Assembly (NCBI RefSeq): GCF_034353875.1
Contig: NZ_CP133784.1
Span: 4,306,501 to 4,370,500 of the forward strand
From: Pseudomonas sp. MH9.2
Lineage (GTDB): Bacteria > Pseudomonadota > Gammaproteobacteria > Pseudomonadales > Pseudomonadaceae
Length of the DNA stretch: 64,000 nucleotides
Direction of reading: 5' to 3'
Notes under the pieces: model-generated
The model's database searches: none
Told to the model about the DNA's origin: nothing
The model's input: the letters and a program-made list of their open reading frames with translations, nothing else
Shown: one piece after another, positions 36,496 through 43,723 of the stretch
Layout of the letters: each line of letters opens with the position of its first letter
How positions within the stretch are numbered: the first letter of the stretch is position 1
Position numbers and translations under genes: made by a program

Positions 36496-37104
36496 TCAGT
36501 CGAGCGGAGCAGGGTGAACCAGTAGATGTTGTTGCAGGATGTACTGGCGCAGGCGCTCAGTGTCTTCTTTGTTGCGCTGGCTCAGACGGTACGCCGCAAG
36601 ACCTTGTTCTGTCAGCCGTTCGAAGGTGCCGCGCAACGCAATGGGCGCGTAGCCCGTCGGAGCAAACCATTGGGCGAAGTATTTTGGCGGTTTGGTCGCT
36701 TTGCGGTTCTCCAGCAAAATCCCCTTGAACGAGATTTCATGCACCCAGAGCGCACTCTGCGAACCTTTTTCGGTTTGCAGCGGTAGCGGTTCAGGCAGGC
36801 TCAGTCGCCACGGACGCACCTGAGGACCTTGTTCTTCATAAATACTCGGCGCGCCCAACTCCAGATGCATGGCATGGAATTCATCTTCCACCAGATGCAA
36901 CGGAAAGGTCATTTGCTGGTTTTCGAACTGTGCCTGAATCGTCACCTGCTCATGGGCAGCCAGACGGGTCAGCAACTCCTGAATCTGCACGCCACCATTG
37001 ACGAGCAGGCCGCGCGACGCATCACGCACGTTCAGCTTCGGGTTGTGCTGCATGTTCTGAATGAAATCCAGCTCATCCTGAGTGAGTAGGGTATCGCGTT
37101 GCAT
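36496..37104 (-). CDS. Hypothetical protein, possibly degenerate PilZ fold
   Basis: 202 residues, no signal peptide. It starts MQRDTLLTQDELDFIQNMQH. The N-terminal part (LLVNGGVQIQELLTRLAAHE, then VTIQAQFENQQMTFPLHLVE) looks like a YcgR-N type barrel, and the second half (ALWVHEISFKGILLENR, then LRGTFERLTEQGLAAYRLSQ) resembles a PilZ barrel. The c-di-GMP-binding RxxxR and (D/N)xSxxG motifs are not intact (EISFKGI is the nearest), so ligand binding is doubtful. It sits between the LitR-like and LOV genes, in the same direction as the LOV gene. Function unknown. Confidence 0.72.
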   Translation of the reverse strand: MQRDTLLTQDELDFIQNMQHNPKLNVRDASRGLLVNGGVQIQELLTRLAAHEQVTIQAQFENQQMTFPLHLVEDEFHAMHLELGAPSIYEEQGPQVRPWRLSLPEPLPLQTEKGSQSALWVHEISFKGILLENRKATKPPKYFAQWFAPTGYAPIALRGTFERLTEQGLAAYRLSQRNKEDTERLRQYILQQHLLVHPAPLD

Positions 37105-37172
37105 GCTAAAGCCCGAAATATGCGGTTATTAGAGAACAGACAGCTCATTCAGTGGTTTGTTAGCCCCACTTG

Positions 37173-37619
37173 TCATTTTTTTAGTGATTCTATCTCTGCC
37201 CGTGCGAGCGCCAGCTGGGCTTCCAGCTCGACGACGCGCTGTTGCGCTTCGATCTGTGCGCTGACATTTTTTTGAATGCCGATGAAATAGGTTAGCTGAT
37301 CGGCCTCATTGAATACCGGCGTGATCGATAACTCGTTCCAGAAGGCGCTGCCGTCCTTGCGATAGTTGCGCAGCACCTGCCGGCAAGGCTGGCCGCTGGC
37401 AATTGCCTGGCGAATCACCTCCAGCCCTGGTTGCTGCCGGTCATCGGCCTGCAGGAAACGGCAATCGCGATACAAAATATCTTCCACCGCGTAGCCTGTC
37501 AGCGATTCGAATGCCTTGTTCGCATAGATCAGGATGTTGTCATCACCTTCCTGCTCAGCGACCACAATGCCATCATTCGAGGCGTTGATTACCAGCTGCA
37601 ACAGTTTTGCATTGATCAT
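37173..37619 (-). CDS. Short LOV-domain blue-light photoreceptor (PpSB-LOV type)
   Basis: 148 residues: one LOV/PAS core (about 16-120) with short N- and C-terminal helices and no effector domain. The photoactive Cys53 is in RDCRFLQADDR, which in characterised P. putida short LOV proteins forms the FMN adduct. FMN contacts follow: NYRKDGSAFWNELSITPV and TYFIGIQKNVS. From memory, slow-recovery PpSB1-LOV has Arg61 and Arg66, fast PpSB2-LOV has His61 and Ile66; here they are Arg61 and Leu66. The C-terminal helix (EAQQRVVELEAQLALARAEI) is a likely coiled-coil dimer. GGAAGC precedes the ATG. The LitR-like gene nearby is its expected partner. Confidence 0.93.
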   Translation of the reverse strand: MINAKLLQLVINASNDGIVVAEQEGDDNILIYANKAFESLTGYAVEDILYRDCRFLQADDRQQPGLEVIRQAIASGQPCRQVLRNYRKDGSAFWNELSITPVFNEADQLTYFIGIQKNVSAQIEAQQRVVELEAQLALARAEIESLKK

Positions 37620-37718
37620 GGGAAGCTTCCGTTGCGAATTGCCAAGCCAGCATTCTAAGACATCGCGCTGCGTTGGGGCATAATGCCCGACGTTTTTACT
37701 GTGTTACAGGGTCTATTT

Positions 37719-38174
37719 ATGAAAGTGGTCATCCTTTCCGGGTCGGTCTATGGCTCTGCCGAAGAAGTCGCCCGGCATGCCGAAACAATCATTCGTGCCG
37801 CTGGCCACGAGGTTAGACACAACCCGCGTGTCACCTTGGCAGAGTTGCAAGCGTTCGCGCCCGAGGCGTTTCTGGTCGTGACCTCGACCACCGGGCTGGG
37901 TGAATTGCCTGATAACTTCCAGGCGCTCTATTCGCAGATTCGCGATCTGTTGCCTGCGGCCTGGCGTGGCTTGCCCGGCGGAGTGATTGGCCTGGGCGAC
38001 GCCAGCTATGGCGATACGTTCTGCGGCGGTGGCGAGCAGGTGCGCGAGCTATTTGCCGAGCTGGGGATTCGTGAAGTGCAACCCATGTTGCGCCTGGATG
38101 CCAGCGAGACCGTTACCCCTGAATCCGATGCAGAACCGTGGCTGGCGGAGTTTATTCGTCATCTAAACGCCTGA
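37719..38174 (+). CDS. Flavodoxin (MioC-like)
   Basis: 151 residues. The FMN phosphate loop is near the start (ILSGSVYGSAEEVARHAETI), with STTGLGELPDNFQ and GLGDASYGDTFCGGGEQVRE forming the isoalloxazine-binding loops. It is a short-chain flavodoxin of the MioC/YqcA kind, an electron carrier in the cytoplasm. It is divergent from the LOV gene with 100 bases between starts. A similar LOV-flavodoxin neighbourhood is familiar from other pseudomonads, but an electron-transfer link to the photoreceptor is only a suggestion. Confidence 0.92.
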   Translation: MKVVILSGSVYGSAEEVARHAETIIRAAGHEVRHNPRVTLAELQAFAPEAFLVVTSTTGLGELPDNFQALYSQIRDLLPAAWRGLPGGVIGLGDASYGDTFCGGGEQVRELFAELGIREVQPMLRLDASETVTPESDAEPWLAEFIRHLNA

Positions 38175-38343
38175 GTCGGTCGATCGCGCGCGCACCGCGT
38201 GAGCAGGCTGGGCAGCAGCAATACCTGCCAAGCCTGTTCCGCTCTTACCCGTGCGCCCTGATATGACTCGCTCGGTCAGTAAGCTGGCTGCCAATGCAAC
38301 TACCGGGATACTCAGGCCTGACTAGACTGATCGAGATGGGAAT

Positions 38344-38357
38344 CTAATCGCGATTAG
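38344..38357. promoter_or_regulatory. Perfect 14-bp palindrome, candidate operator
   Basis: CTAATCGCGATTAG lies 24 bases before the start of the aldolase gene and directly upstream of TATAAAAAG (38358-38366), which may be a -10 element. A symmetric site overlapping the promoter fits a dimeric repressor. No regulator gene is adjacent, so the protein is unknown. Confidence 0.5.
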
Positions 38358-38380
38358 TATAAAAAGCCGAGGTGAGCACC

Positions 38381-39163
38381 GTGAATGTTGCCCAAGTTTT
38401 GCCCTCCCGAAGCGTGAAAGATCAAGTCAGCGCCGCCGAATGGCAGGCGCGGGTTGATCTCGCGGCCTGCTATCGGTTGGTTGCGATGCACGGTTGGGAC
38501 GATCTGATTTTTACCCACATATCGGCCAAGGTTCCTGGTACCGAAGATTTCCTGATCAACCCGTTCGGCCTGATGTTTCACGAAATCACGGCATCGAGTC
38601 TGGTCAAAATCGATCAGGCCGGTAACAAATTGATGGACAGCCCCTACGAGATCAACCCGGCCGGCTACACCATTCACAGTGCGGTGCATGAAGTTCGGCA
38701 TGATGTGGCTTGCGTGCTGCATACCCATACGGCGGCGGGGGTTGCGGTGTCTGCGCAAAAACAGGGGATCTTGCCGATCAGTCAGCAATCGATTTTCGTT
38801 CTGTCGAGCCTGGCTTATCACCCCTATGAAGGCGTCGCCCTTAATTATGAAGAAAAAGCGCGGCTGCAAGCTGATCTGGGTGATAACAGCTTCTTGATGC
38901 TCAACAATCATGGGCTGTTGACATGCGCCAGCAGCATTGCCGATGCCTTCCTGATGATGTTCACCTTCCAGCGTGCCTGTGAAATCCAGGTGCTGGCGCA
39001 AACCGGTGGCGCGGAGCTGATTCCTGTCGACGGGCAGATCCTGGCTGGCGCGAAAGCGATGATTGCCGGGGTGACTAAAAGCACCCAGGGCATGGGCGGG
39101 GCGTTGGCCTGGCCGGCGTTGCTGCGCACACTCGATAAACAAGACCCGAGCTACAAAGAATAA
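38381..39163 (+). CDS. Class II aldolase/adducin family protein
   Basis: About 260 residues. Zinc ligands are visible: HTHTAAGV (His pair) and NNHGLLTCASSIADAF, plus the early TFxH-like stretch FTHISAKVPGTEDFLINPFG. This adducin-like subgroup is common in pseudomonads and its reaction is not assigned; sugar-phosphate aldolases are relatives. GTG 38381 is chosen because GAGGTG lies six bases upstream; GTG 38372 in the same frame has no ribosome site. Its stop codon overlaps the next start by one base (TAATG), so it is coupled to the hydrolase gene. Confidence 0.9.
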   Translation: MNVAQVLPSRSVKDQVSAAEWQARVDLAACYRLVAMHGWDDLIFTHISAKVPGTEDFLINPFGLMFHEITASSLVKIDQAGNKLMDSPYEINPAGYTIHSAVHEVRHDVACVLHTHTAAGVAVSAQKQGILPISQQSIFVLSSLAYHPYEGVALNYEEKARLQADLGDNSFLMLNNHGLLTCASSIADAFLMMFTFQRACEIQVLAQTGGAELIPVDGQILAGAKAMIAGVTKSTQGMGGALAWPALLRTLDKQDPSYKE

Positions 39164-40065
39164 TGCCGCTGGCAGAGATCCCTTTGTCCGTCTGGCGTAC
39201 CCGTGGACAAAATTTTTTGTTCCGGGGCCAGACCATTCGCTACTGGGTAGCGGGGCAGGGCGAGCCATTGTTGTTGATTCATGGCTTCCCCACCGCCAGT
39301 TGGGATTGGCATTACCTGTGGCAACCCTTGACTCAGCGTTATCGGGTGATTGCCTGCGACATGCTGGGTTTCGGCGATTCGTCCAAGCCGCAGGACCATG
39401 ATTACCGCCTGCTGGAACAGGCCGACCTGCAGCAGGCGCTGCTCGAGCACCTGCGGGTTGAACAGGCGGTGCATGTGTTGGCACATGATTACGGCGACAG
39501 CGTCGCCCAGGAATTGCTGGCCCGGCATTATGAAGGGACGTTCGCCATGGCCAGTTGCGTGTTCCTCAATGGCGGGCTGTTCCCGGAGACCCATCGCAAA
39601 CTGCTGGTCCAGAAACTGCTGCTCAGCCCACTGGGCTGGCTGGTGGGCCGGATGTTCAGCCGGGAACGTCTGGTTAAAAGTTTTACCCAGATATTTGGCC
39701 CTGACACGCGACCCAGTGAAAGTGAGCTGGATGACTTCTGGAGCCTGATCGAAACCAACCAGGGACCGCGGATCATCCACCGTTTGATCAACTACATTCC
39801 CGAGCGAATTGTGCAGCGTGATCGCTGGTTGGCCGCCATGCGACGCGGGGATGTTCCTATGCGTGTGATCGACGGTGCGGTCGATCCGATCTCCGGTGCG
39901 CACATGGTCGAGCGCTACCGCGAATTGATCCCCAATGCCGACACTGTGCTGTTACAGGGTATCGGTCATTACCCGCAAACCGAGGCGCCAGTACTGGTTC
40001 TGCAGCATTACCTCAGTTTCCGGGCCGCATTAGATGCCCCGAGCCGGGTATTGGCGTGTTCCTGA
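39163..40065 (+). CDS. Alpha/beta hydrolase (haloalkane dehalogenase-like / epoxide hydrolase-like)
   Basis: 300 residues. Oxyanion region LLLIHGFPTASWDWHYLW, then DMLGFGDSSKP and the nucleophile elbow AHDYGDSVAQE, where an Asp is nucleophile, as in haloalkane dehalogenases and epoxide hydrolases. The catalytic His is in GIGHYPQTEAP. A helical cap (about 140-220) lies between. The ATG overlaps the upstream aldolase stop. Asp nucleophiles suggest hydrolysis of epoxides, halides or lactone-like bonds rather than ordinary esters; the real substrate is unknown. Confidence 0.9.
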   Translation: MPLAEIPLSVWRTRGQNFLFRGQTIRYWVAGQGEPLLLIHGFPTASWDWHYLWQPLTQRYRVIACDMLGFGDSSKPQDHDYRLLEQADLQQALLEHLRVEQAVHVLAHDYGDSVAQELLARHYEGTFAMASCVFLNGGLFPETHRKLLVQKLLLSPLGWLVGRMFSRERLVKSFTQIFGPDTRPSESELDDFWSLIETNQGPRIIHRLINYIPERIVQRDRWLAAMRRGDVPMRVIDGAVDPISGAHMVERYRELIPNADTVLLQGIGHYPQTEAPVLVLQHYLSFRAALDAPSRVLACS

Positions 40066-40191
40066 ACGTCGCTAATCAGGCCCCCCATCCTGCTACCTTA
40101 TTGCGCACTATTCAGCACTGAGCGTATTGATTGTGACTGAGGGGCGAGTGTTCGACACTCAAGCCATTGTCCACCTTTGCTGGAGCTGTCC

Positions 40192-41103
40192 ATGAGTGAG
40201 CCTGTGCGTTTTGAAGATAAGGTCGTCATCGTTACGGGGGCCGGCGGTGGTTTGGGTCGCGCCCATGCGTTGCTGTTTGCCAAACATGGCGCACGCGTAG
40301 TGGTCAACGATCTGGGGGGCTCGGCGCATGGTGAGGGTGCCAACGCGTCGGCGGCAGATCGTGTAGTTGCAGAGATTCGCGAGGCGGGCGGCACCGCGGT
40401 TGCCAACCATGACTCGGTCACTGACGGCGCCAAAATCGTACAAAACGCACTGGATGCATTCGGTCGTATCGATGTCGTGGTCAATAACGCCGGTATCCTG
40501 CGGGACAAGACCTTTGCCAAAATGGAAGACCCCGATTGGGACCTGGTGTATCGCGTGCACGTCGAAGGCGCCTACAAGGTGACCCATGCTGCTTGGCCGC
40601 ACATGCGTGAGCAGAACTACGGGCGCGTGATTTTCACCTCATCGACCTCCGGCATCTACGGCAACTTCGGTCAGTCCAACTACGGCATGGCCAAGCTTGG
40701 CCTTTACGGCCTGACCCGCACCTTGGCCCTTGAAGGGCGCAAGAACAACATCCTGGTCAATGCCATCGCCCCAACCGGCGGTACACGCATGACAGAAGGG
40801 TTGATTCCGGCCGGTGTGTTCGAATTGCTTAAGCCTGAACTGATCAGTCCGCTAGTGGTGTTTCTCGGCAGCGAACAGTGCCAGGAGAGTTCAGGCCTGT
40901 TCGAAGTCGGCGGCGGCTGGATAGGCAAGACCCGCTGGGAGCGCAGCGTCGGTGCCGGCTTCGACCCTCGTACCGGTTTTAGCCCGGAAGATGTCGCCGC
41001 TAGCTGGCAGAACATCTGCGACTTCGAAGGTGCAGCACACCCAAAAGACACCATCGAAGCCCTGCAAGAGATGATGAAAAACCTGCAAAAGTATAGCGCT
41101 TGA
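40192..41103 (+). CDS. SDR family dehydrogenase (multifunctional-enzyme type)
   Basis: 303 residues. NAD-binding TGAGGGLGRAHAL (about 16-28), VNDLGGSAHGEGA, NNAGILRD and the catalytic SNYGMAKLGLYGLTRTLALE. The sequence closely resembles the dehydrogenase part of peroxisomal multifunctional enzyme 2 (17beta-HSD4), which oxidises 3-hydroxyacyl-CoA. Bacterial stand-alone forms are usually linked to fatty-acid or sterol side-chain oxidation. GGAG precedes the start. It may follow the aldolase-hydrolase pair functionally, but a 126-base gap separates them. A clear terminator follows. Confidence 0.92.
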   Translation: MSEPVRFEDKVVIVTGAGGGLGRAHALLFAKHGARVVVNDLGGSAHGEGANASAADRVVAEIREAGGTAVANHDSVTDGAKIVQNALDAFGRIDVVVNNAGILRDKTFAKMEDPDWDLVYRVHVEGAYKVTHAAWPHMREQNYGRVIFTSSTSGIYGNFGQSNYGMAKLGLYGLTRTLALEGRKNNILVNAIAPTGGTRMTEGLIPAGVFELLKPELISPLVVFLGSEQCQESSGLFEVGGGWIGKTRWERSVGAGFDPRTGFSPEDVAASWQNICDFEGAAHPKDTIEALQEMMKNLQKYSA

Positions 41104-41125
41104 TAATAGTGGCTTCATATTTAAC

Positions 41126-41164
41126 TCGGTCGATCAGGGCATACCTGATCGGCCGAATTTTTTT
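41126..41164 (+). terminator. Terminator after the SDR gene
   Basis: Stem TCGGTCGATCAGG / CCTGATCGGCCGA (13 bp with one wobble), loop GCATA, then AATTTTTTT, starting 23 bases past the stop codon. Confidence 0.9.
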
Positions 41165-41300
41165 GTAGGCTTATTCTTACTTTGTATGTAGGAATGATCT
41201 CTAAATCTATTTTTGATGCTGTTTTAGGTCGGACGCATATCAAGATTTTCTAACGACTCCCGATACGACGTTAATAGCTATGTCGATTTTGGAGGCCTGC

Positions 41301-41705
41301 ATGATTGAAAATTTTGGTCTGATCAAAGACCGAATAAGCGCCTACACCTATGTGCCTGACAGGCAGTTCAGAACGTCCTCCGGTCGTTCCGTCGAGGAAG
41401 AAAGTATTGCCCAGAAGTTACGGCAATTCTGGGCGGATGATAGTATTTCGAATTCGTCGAAACTGGAGGGGTTTGAGTTTGATCTATCAGGCTTCGATCC
41501 TGAGAGTACTAGCAGTCGAGAGCTTATAAGCATAAGCGTTATGCTCCAAAAGATGGGCATAATTGATCATATTACGGGGTCTTGGCTTGGCGCGGTCGGG
41601 AGTGAGTTCAATGATCAAGGTAATCAAATAAATATGGACAAAAAAACGAATGCTTTCGAGTATTTTGACAGGAGTCTTGAGTTCCTTAAAGGTCAGTATT
41701 ACTGA
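41301..41705 (+). CDS. Orphan hypothetical protein, paralog of the gene at 42637
   Basis: 134 residues, acidic, no signal peptide. ATG 41301 has an ideal GGAGG upstream; ATG 41280 has none. The block FDLSGFDPESTSSRELISIS with LQKMGIIDHITGSWLG and GSEFNDQGNQINMDKKTNAF matches the gene at 42637 (KGFNPEEITPNELSQLGKQL, KFGLIDNHTAELMDRAG, AEFDRDGVPINPDVNINAL) position by position, so the two are paralogs. I do not recognise the family. Codon use is AT-richer than the neighbours, in line with acquired DNA. Confidence 0.75.
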   Translation: MIENFGLIKDRISAYTYVPDRQFRTSSGRSVEEESIAQKLRQFWADDSISNSSKLEGFEFDLSGFDPESTSSRELISISVMLQKMGIIDHITGSWLGAVGSEFNDQGNQINMDKKTNAFEYFDRSLEFLKGQYY

Positions 41706-41907
41706 AGGGCACGATTTTGCCAAGGAAACAGTGACTACGCTGAAAACTGCCATGACTGTTATCTTGGCCTTGCAGGAACGTGCACAGTTTTCTCGCACGC
41801 CATCGTTGATTGATACCCGGGTCTGAATAGCGCGGGCACGGAAGGCTAAACCAGGCCTGAGCCGTGACCCATGGTCATGCGGCTCAGGCAACCTTATGAG
41901 TAAACCG

Positions 41908-42312
41908 TTAAAGTGGGACCGAGAATATTCCTTTGTAGCGGACAGGCGTTTGGCCTTGCTGATTATCCAATATTACTCGGAACGTGCCATTACCAAGTTT
42001 TTGATAGGGGTCGAATGCACCGTTCACAACCCTTGTCCAGTCTCCCCCAGATAGCTGCTCTACCACCACGGGTAATCGCTCGCCTGCAACGCTCCTCAGT
42101 TGAATACTGTGCGCCGTGGTACCGCATTTTGTGGTAAATGGGCCGTGCACAACTTTGTATTCACCCGCGTTCGCAATGCTCTCGTAAATAGTACCGTTAT
42201 TTCTGAAACACATTGGCGCTGCCCCAATACTGGCGACAGGCTCCGCGAAGCTTGACCCCGAAAATTGGCATAGCAGCAATGAAATCAGCAGTGCGTTAAT
42301 CTTGTTGTTCAT
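41908..42312 (-). CDS. Hypothetical secreted protein, 134 residues
   Basis: A clear signal peptide (MNNKINALLISLLLCQFSGS, cut after SFA at about residue 23). The mature part has two cysteines (PMCFRNN and TTKCGTT), a likely disulfide, and strand-rich sequence ending in VRYKGIFSVPL. AAGGATCTTC precedes the ATG. It lies between the two paralogous orphan genes but on the opposite strand. I do not recognise the family; a small beta-sandwich in the periplasm is the best guess. Confidence 0.75.
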   Translation of the reverse strand: MNNKINALLISLLLCQFSGSSFAEPVASIGAAPMCFRNNGTIYESIANAGEYKVVHGPFTTKCGTTAHSIQLRSVAGERLPVVVEQLSGGDWTRVVNGAFDPYQKLGNGTFRVILDNQQGQTPVRYKGIFSVPL

Positions 42313-42636
42313 GATGAAGATCCTTGAGTCTGTCAGGTTGTTTTATGAGTGATGTCTGGTTTTTGGATGTCGATGGTTAACGCTAATACCGTTCAAGTAA
42401 CACTCGAATTCCGACTTGGCGACTTAAGGTTAATCATGCTTTCTTGTCAGTCTGCATCTGAAATAAGTGTAGGGCTTTTCCGGGTCGATGAAGTTTCTCT
42501 ATTTTTTGTACGACATTTCTTGTTATTACGTAGGCGTTGGATGGAATTCAAACACGCCTTGTTTGAACTATAAAGTTGTCGAGCCGTTTCCCGATATGCC
42601 CAATGAGTTGTCTATTTATTGAGTCGGGAGAACACC

Positions 42637-43161
42637 ATGTCAACATTTAGCATCTGGGGCGACCTGCCTGCCGTTTTTATTCGGCAGCCGCCAGAAAGTA
42701 CATTGCCCAAAGCATCCGCCACCGCGCTGACCCATAGCATCCTGCTGGAAATCGGCGAAAATCCAATTGCGCTTGATGCAGAATATATGGACACACTGAA
42801 GTTGAAGCCGCAGCTCAAGGGCTTCAATCCTGAAGAGATCACACCCAATGAGCTCAGTCAGTTAGGCAAGCAGCTTTACAAGTTTGGCCTTATCGATAAT
42901 CACACAGCCGAGCTCATGGACAGAGCCGGTGCCGAGTTTGATAGAGACGGAGTGCCAATCAACCCGGATGTGAATATCAACGCGCTGGATTTTTTCGCGG
43001 GCAGGATATCGTCCATGAAGGACAACTCATTGCGCGGTGATCCCTATGCCACGATGTTGCTCCCCGACTATATCCGGGCGGTTCATGTCATGCAGAACCT
43101 GCACACGTACGCGACGACGGGCGATAGCTACGCCAGCCAGCGTGCGAAAGAGCGGGAGTAA
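42637..43161 (+). CDS. Orphan hypothetical protein, paralog of the gene at 41301
   Basis: 174 residues, no signal peptide. It begins MSTFSIWGDLPAVFIRQPPE. The core (about 60-125: LKPQLKGFNPEEITPNELSQ and so on) aligns with the protein at 41301. The C-terminal 45 residues, with PYATMLLPDYIRAVHVMQNL, are absent there. GGGAG precedes ATG 42637. The motif of an acidic loop, then D/N-x-x-G-x-P/Q-I-N, then a helix with two aromatic residues recurs in both. Function unknown. The pair may be effectors, immunity or secretion-linked proteins, but nothing nearby proves it. Confidence 0.78.
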   Translation: MSTFSIWGDLPAVFIRQPPESTLPKASATALTHSILLEIGENPIALDAEYMDTLKLKPQLKGFNPEEITPNELSQLGKQLYKFGLIDNHTAELMDRAGAEFDRDGVPINPDVNINALDFFAGRISSMKDNSLRGDPYATMLLPDYIRAVHVMQNLHTYATTGDSYASQRAKERE

Positions 43162-43220
43162 AGTGCGGGTGGGAATTTGGTGCGGTGATGGCTTATAGCT
43201 ATTATCGCTGAATGACAGGC

Positions 43221-43249
43221 AAAAAAAAGCCGCTGTTTAAACAGCGGCT
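43221..43249 (-). terminator. Rho-independent terminator facing left
   Basis: Perfect palindrome AGCCGCTGTTTAAACAGCGG plus CT (43228-43249) preceded on the plus strand by eight A. Read on the minus strand this is an 11-bp stem followed by eight T. It fits termination of a minus-strand transcript arriving from the right, where the only candidate gene is the 21-residue ORF ending at 43260. Confidence 0.85.
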
Positions 43250-43259
43250 AAACAAGACG

Positions 43260-43325
43260 TTAGATCCAGGAGCTTTCAAACCAACGTCGATAAACCTGGG
43301 GGCGAATCAGTCCGTAGAAGCTCAT
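43260..43325 (-). CDS. Candidate microprotein, 21 residues
   Basis: Minus-strand ORF starting MSFYGLIRP and ending RRWFESSWI, with TAA 11 bases before a strong minus-strand terminator. It is basic and aromatic (two Trp, two Tyr, two Phe, four Arg), like a membrane-associated or toxin-like peptide. No clear Shine-Dalgarno is seen before the ATG, and the frame continues upstream for 12 codons to a TGA. It might be chance, the tail of a decayed gene, or a true small gene; the terminator is the main support. Confidence 0.35.
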   Translation of the reverse strand: MSFYGLIRPQVYRRWFESSWI

Positions 43326-43667
43326 GTTTGAGCCACTGCCGGTACACAGTAAGTAATCAAGTCACTTGAATGAATCACCGGCGTTTTAAGGGTTCTGGCC
43401 GGTTGCTGTGAAAGCCCGGCAAGAATAAAGAATTCAGGCTCAATGAAACAGAGCAGTTTGCGACATTGACTGTTACATACCCGGCAATAGTGGGGTGGTT
43501 CCGGTTGTTGTCCGCAAAATCTCGCCAGGATTTGCAGCGCCCGGAAGCTCAATCCATGTCCCTCATCATGGATCATCCATGCCATCGATGATGGCGAGCA
43601 AAGCCGTGCCAGACGGGGGATTCATTCTTTAGAGGTACATCGAGAATACCTCCTTGGTGCGCTTATC

Positions 43668-43716
43668 CCTCCTGGTGGCTGTGAGTAGGGTGATTTCTTC
43701 TGCAACCACCAGGGGG
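43668..43716 (+). promoter_or_regulatory. mRNA hairpin covering the DUF1302 ribosome-binding site
   Basis: CCTCCTGGTGG (43668-43678) pairs with CCACCAGGGGG (43706-43716): 11 bp with one wobble, loop of 27 bases. The right arm contains most of the Shine-Dalgarno AGGGGGA (43711-43717) of the gene starting at 43724. Closed, it would hide the ribosome site, so translation could be controlled by RNA structure, a protein or an sRNA. Confidence 0.4.
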
Positions 43717-43723
43717 AAGACGC

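Larger units (their letters stand above)
43162..43723. other. Intergenic region before the second DUF1302 gene
   Basis: 560 bases. It contains a perfect palindromic terminator (43228-43249), a candidate 21-residue gene on the minus strand (43260-43325), and a hairpin over the DUF1302 ribosome-binding site (43668-43716). An 87-residue minus-strand frame at 43322-43585 shows no coding character. No promoter boxes were convincing. Confidence 0.5.

Noticed and set aside
43322-43585. An 87-codon minus-strand frame upstream of the second DUF1302 gene
   Set aside because: No ribosome-binding site, no conserved features, and it overlaps the start of the candidate microprotein in another frame.
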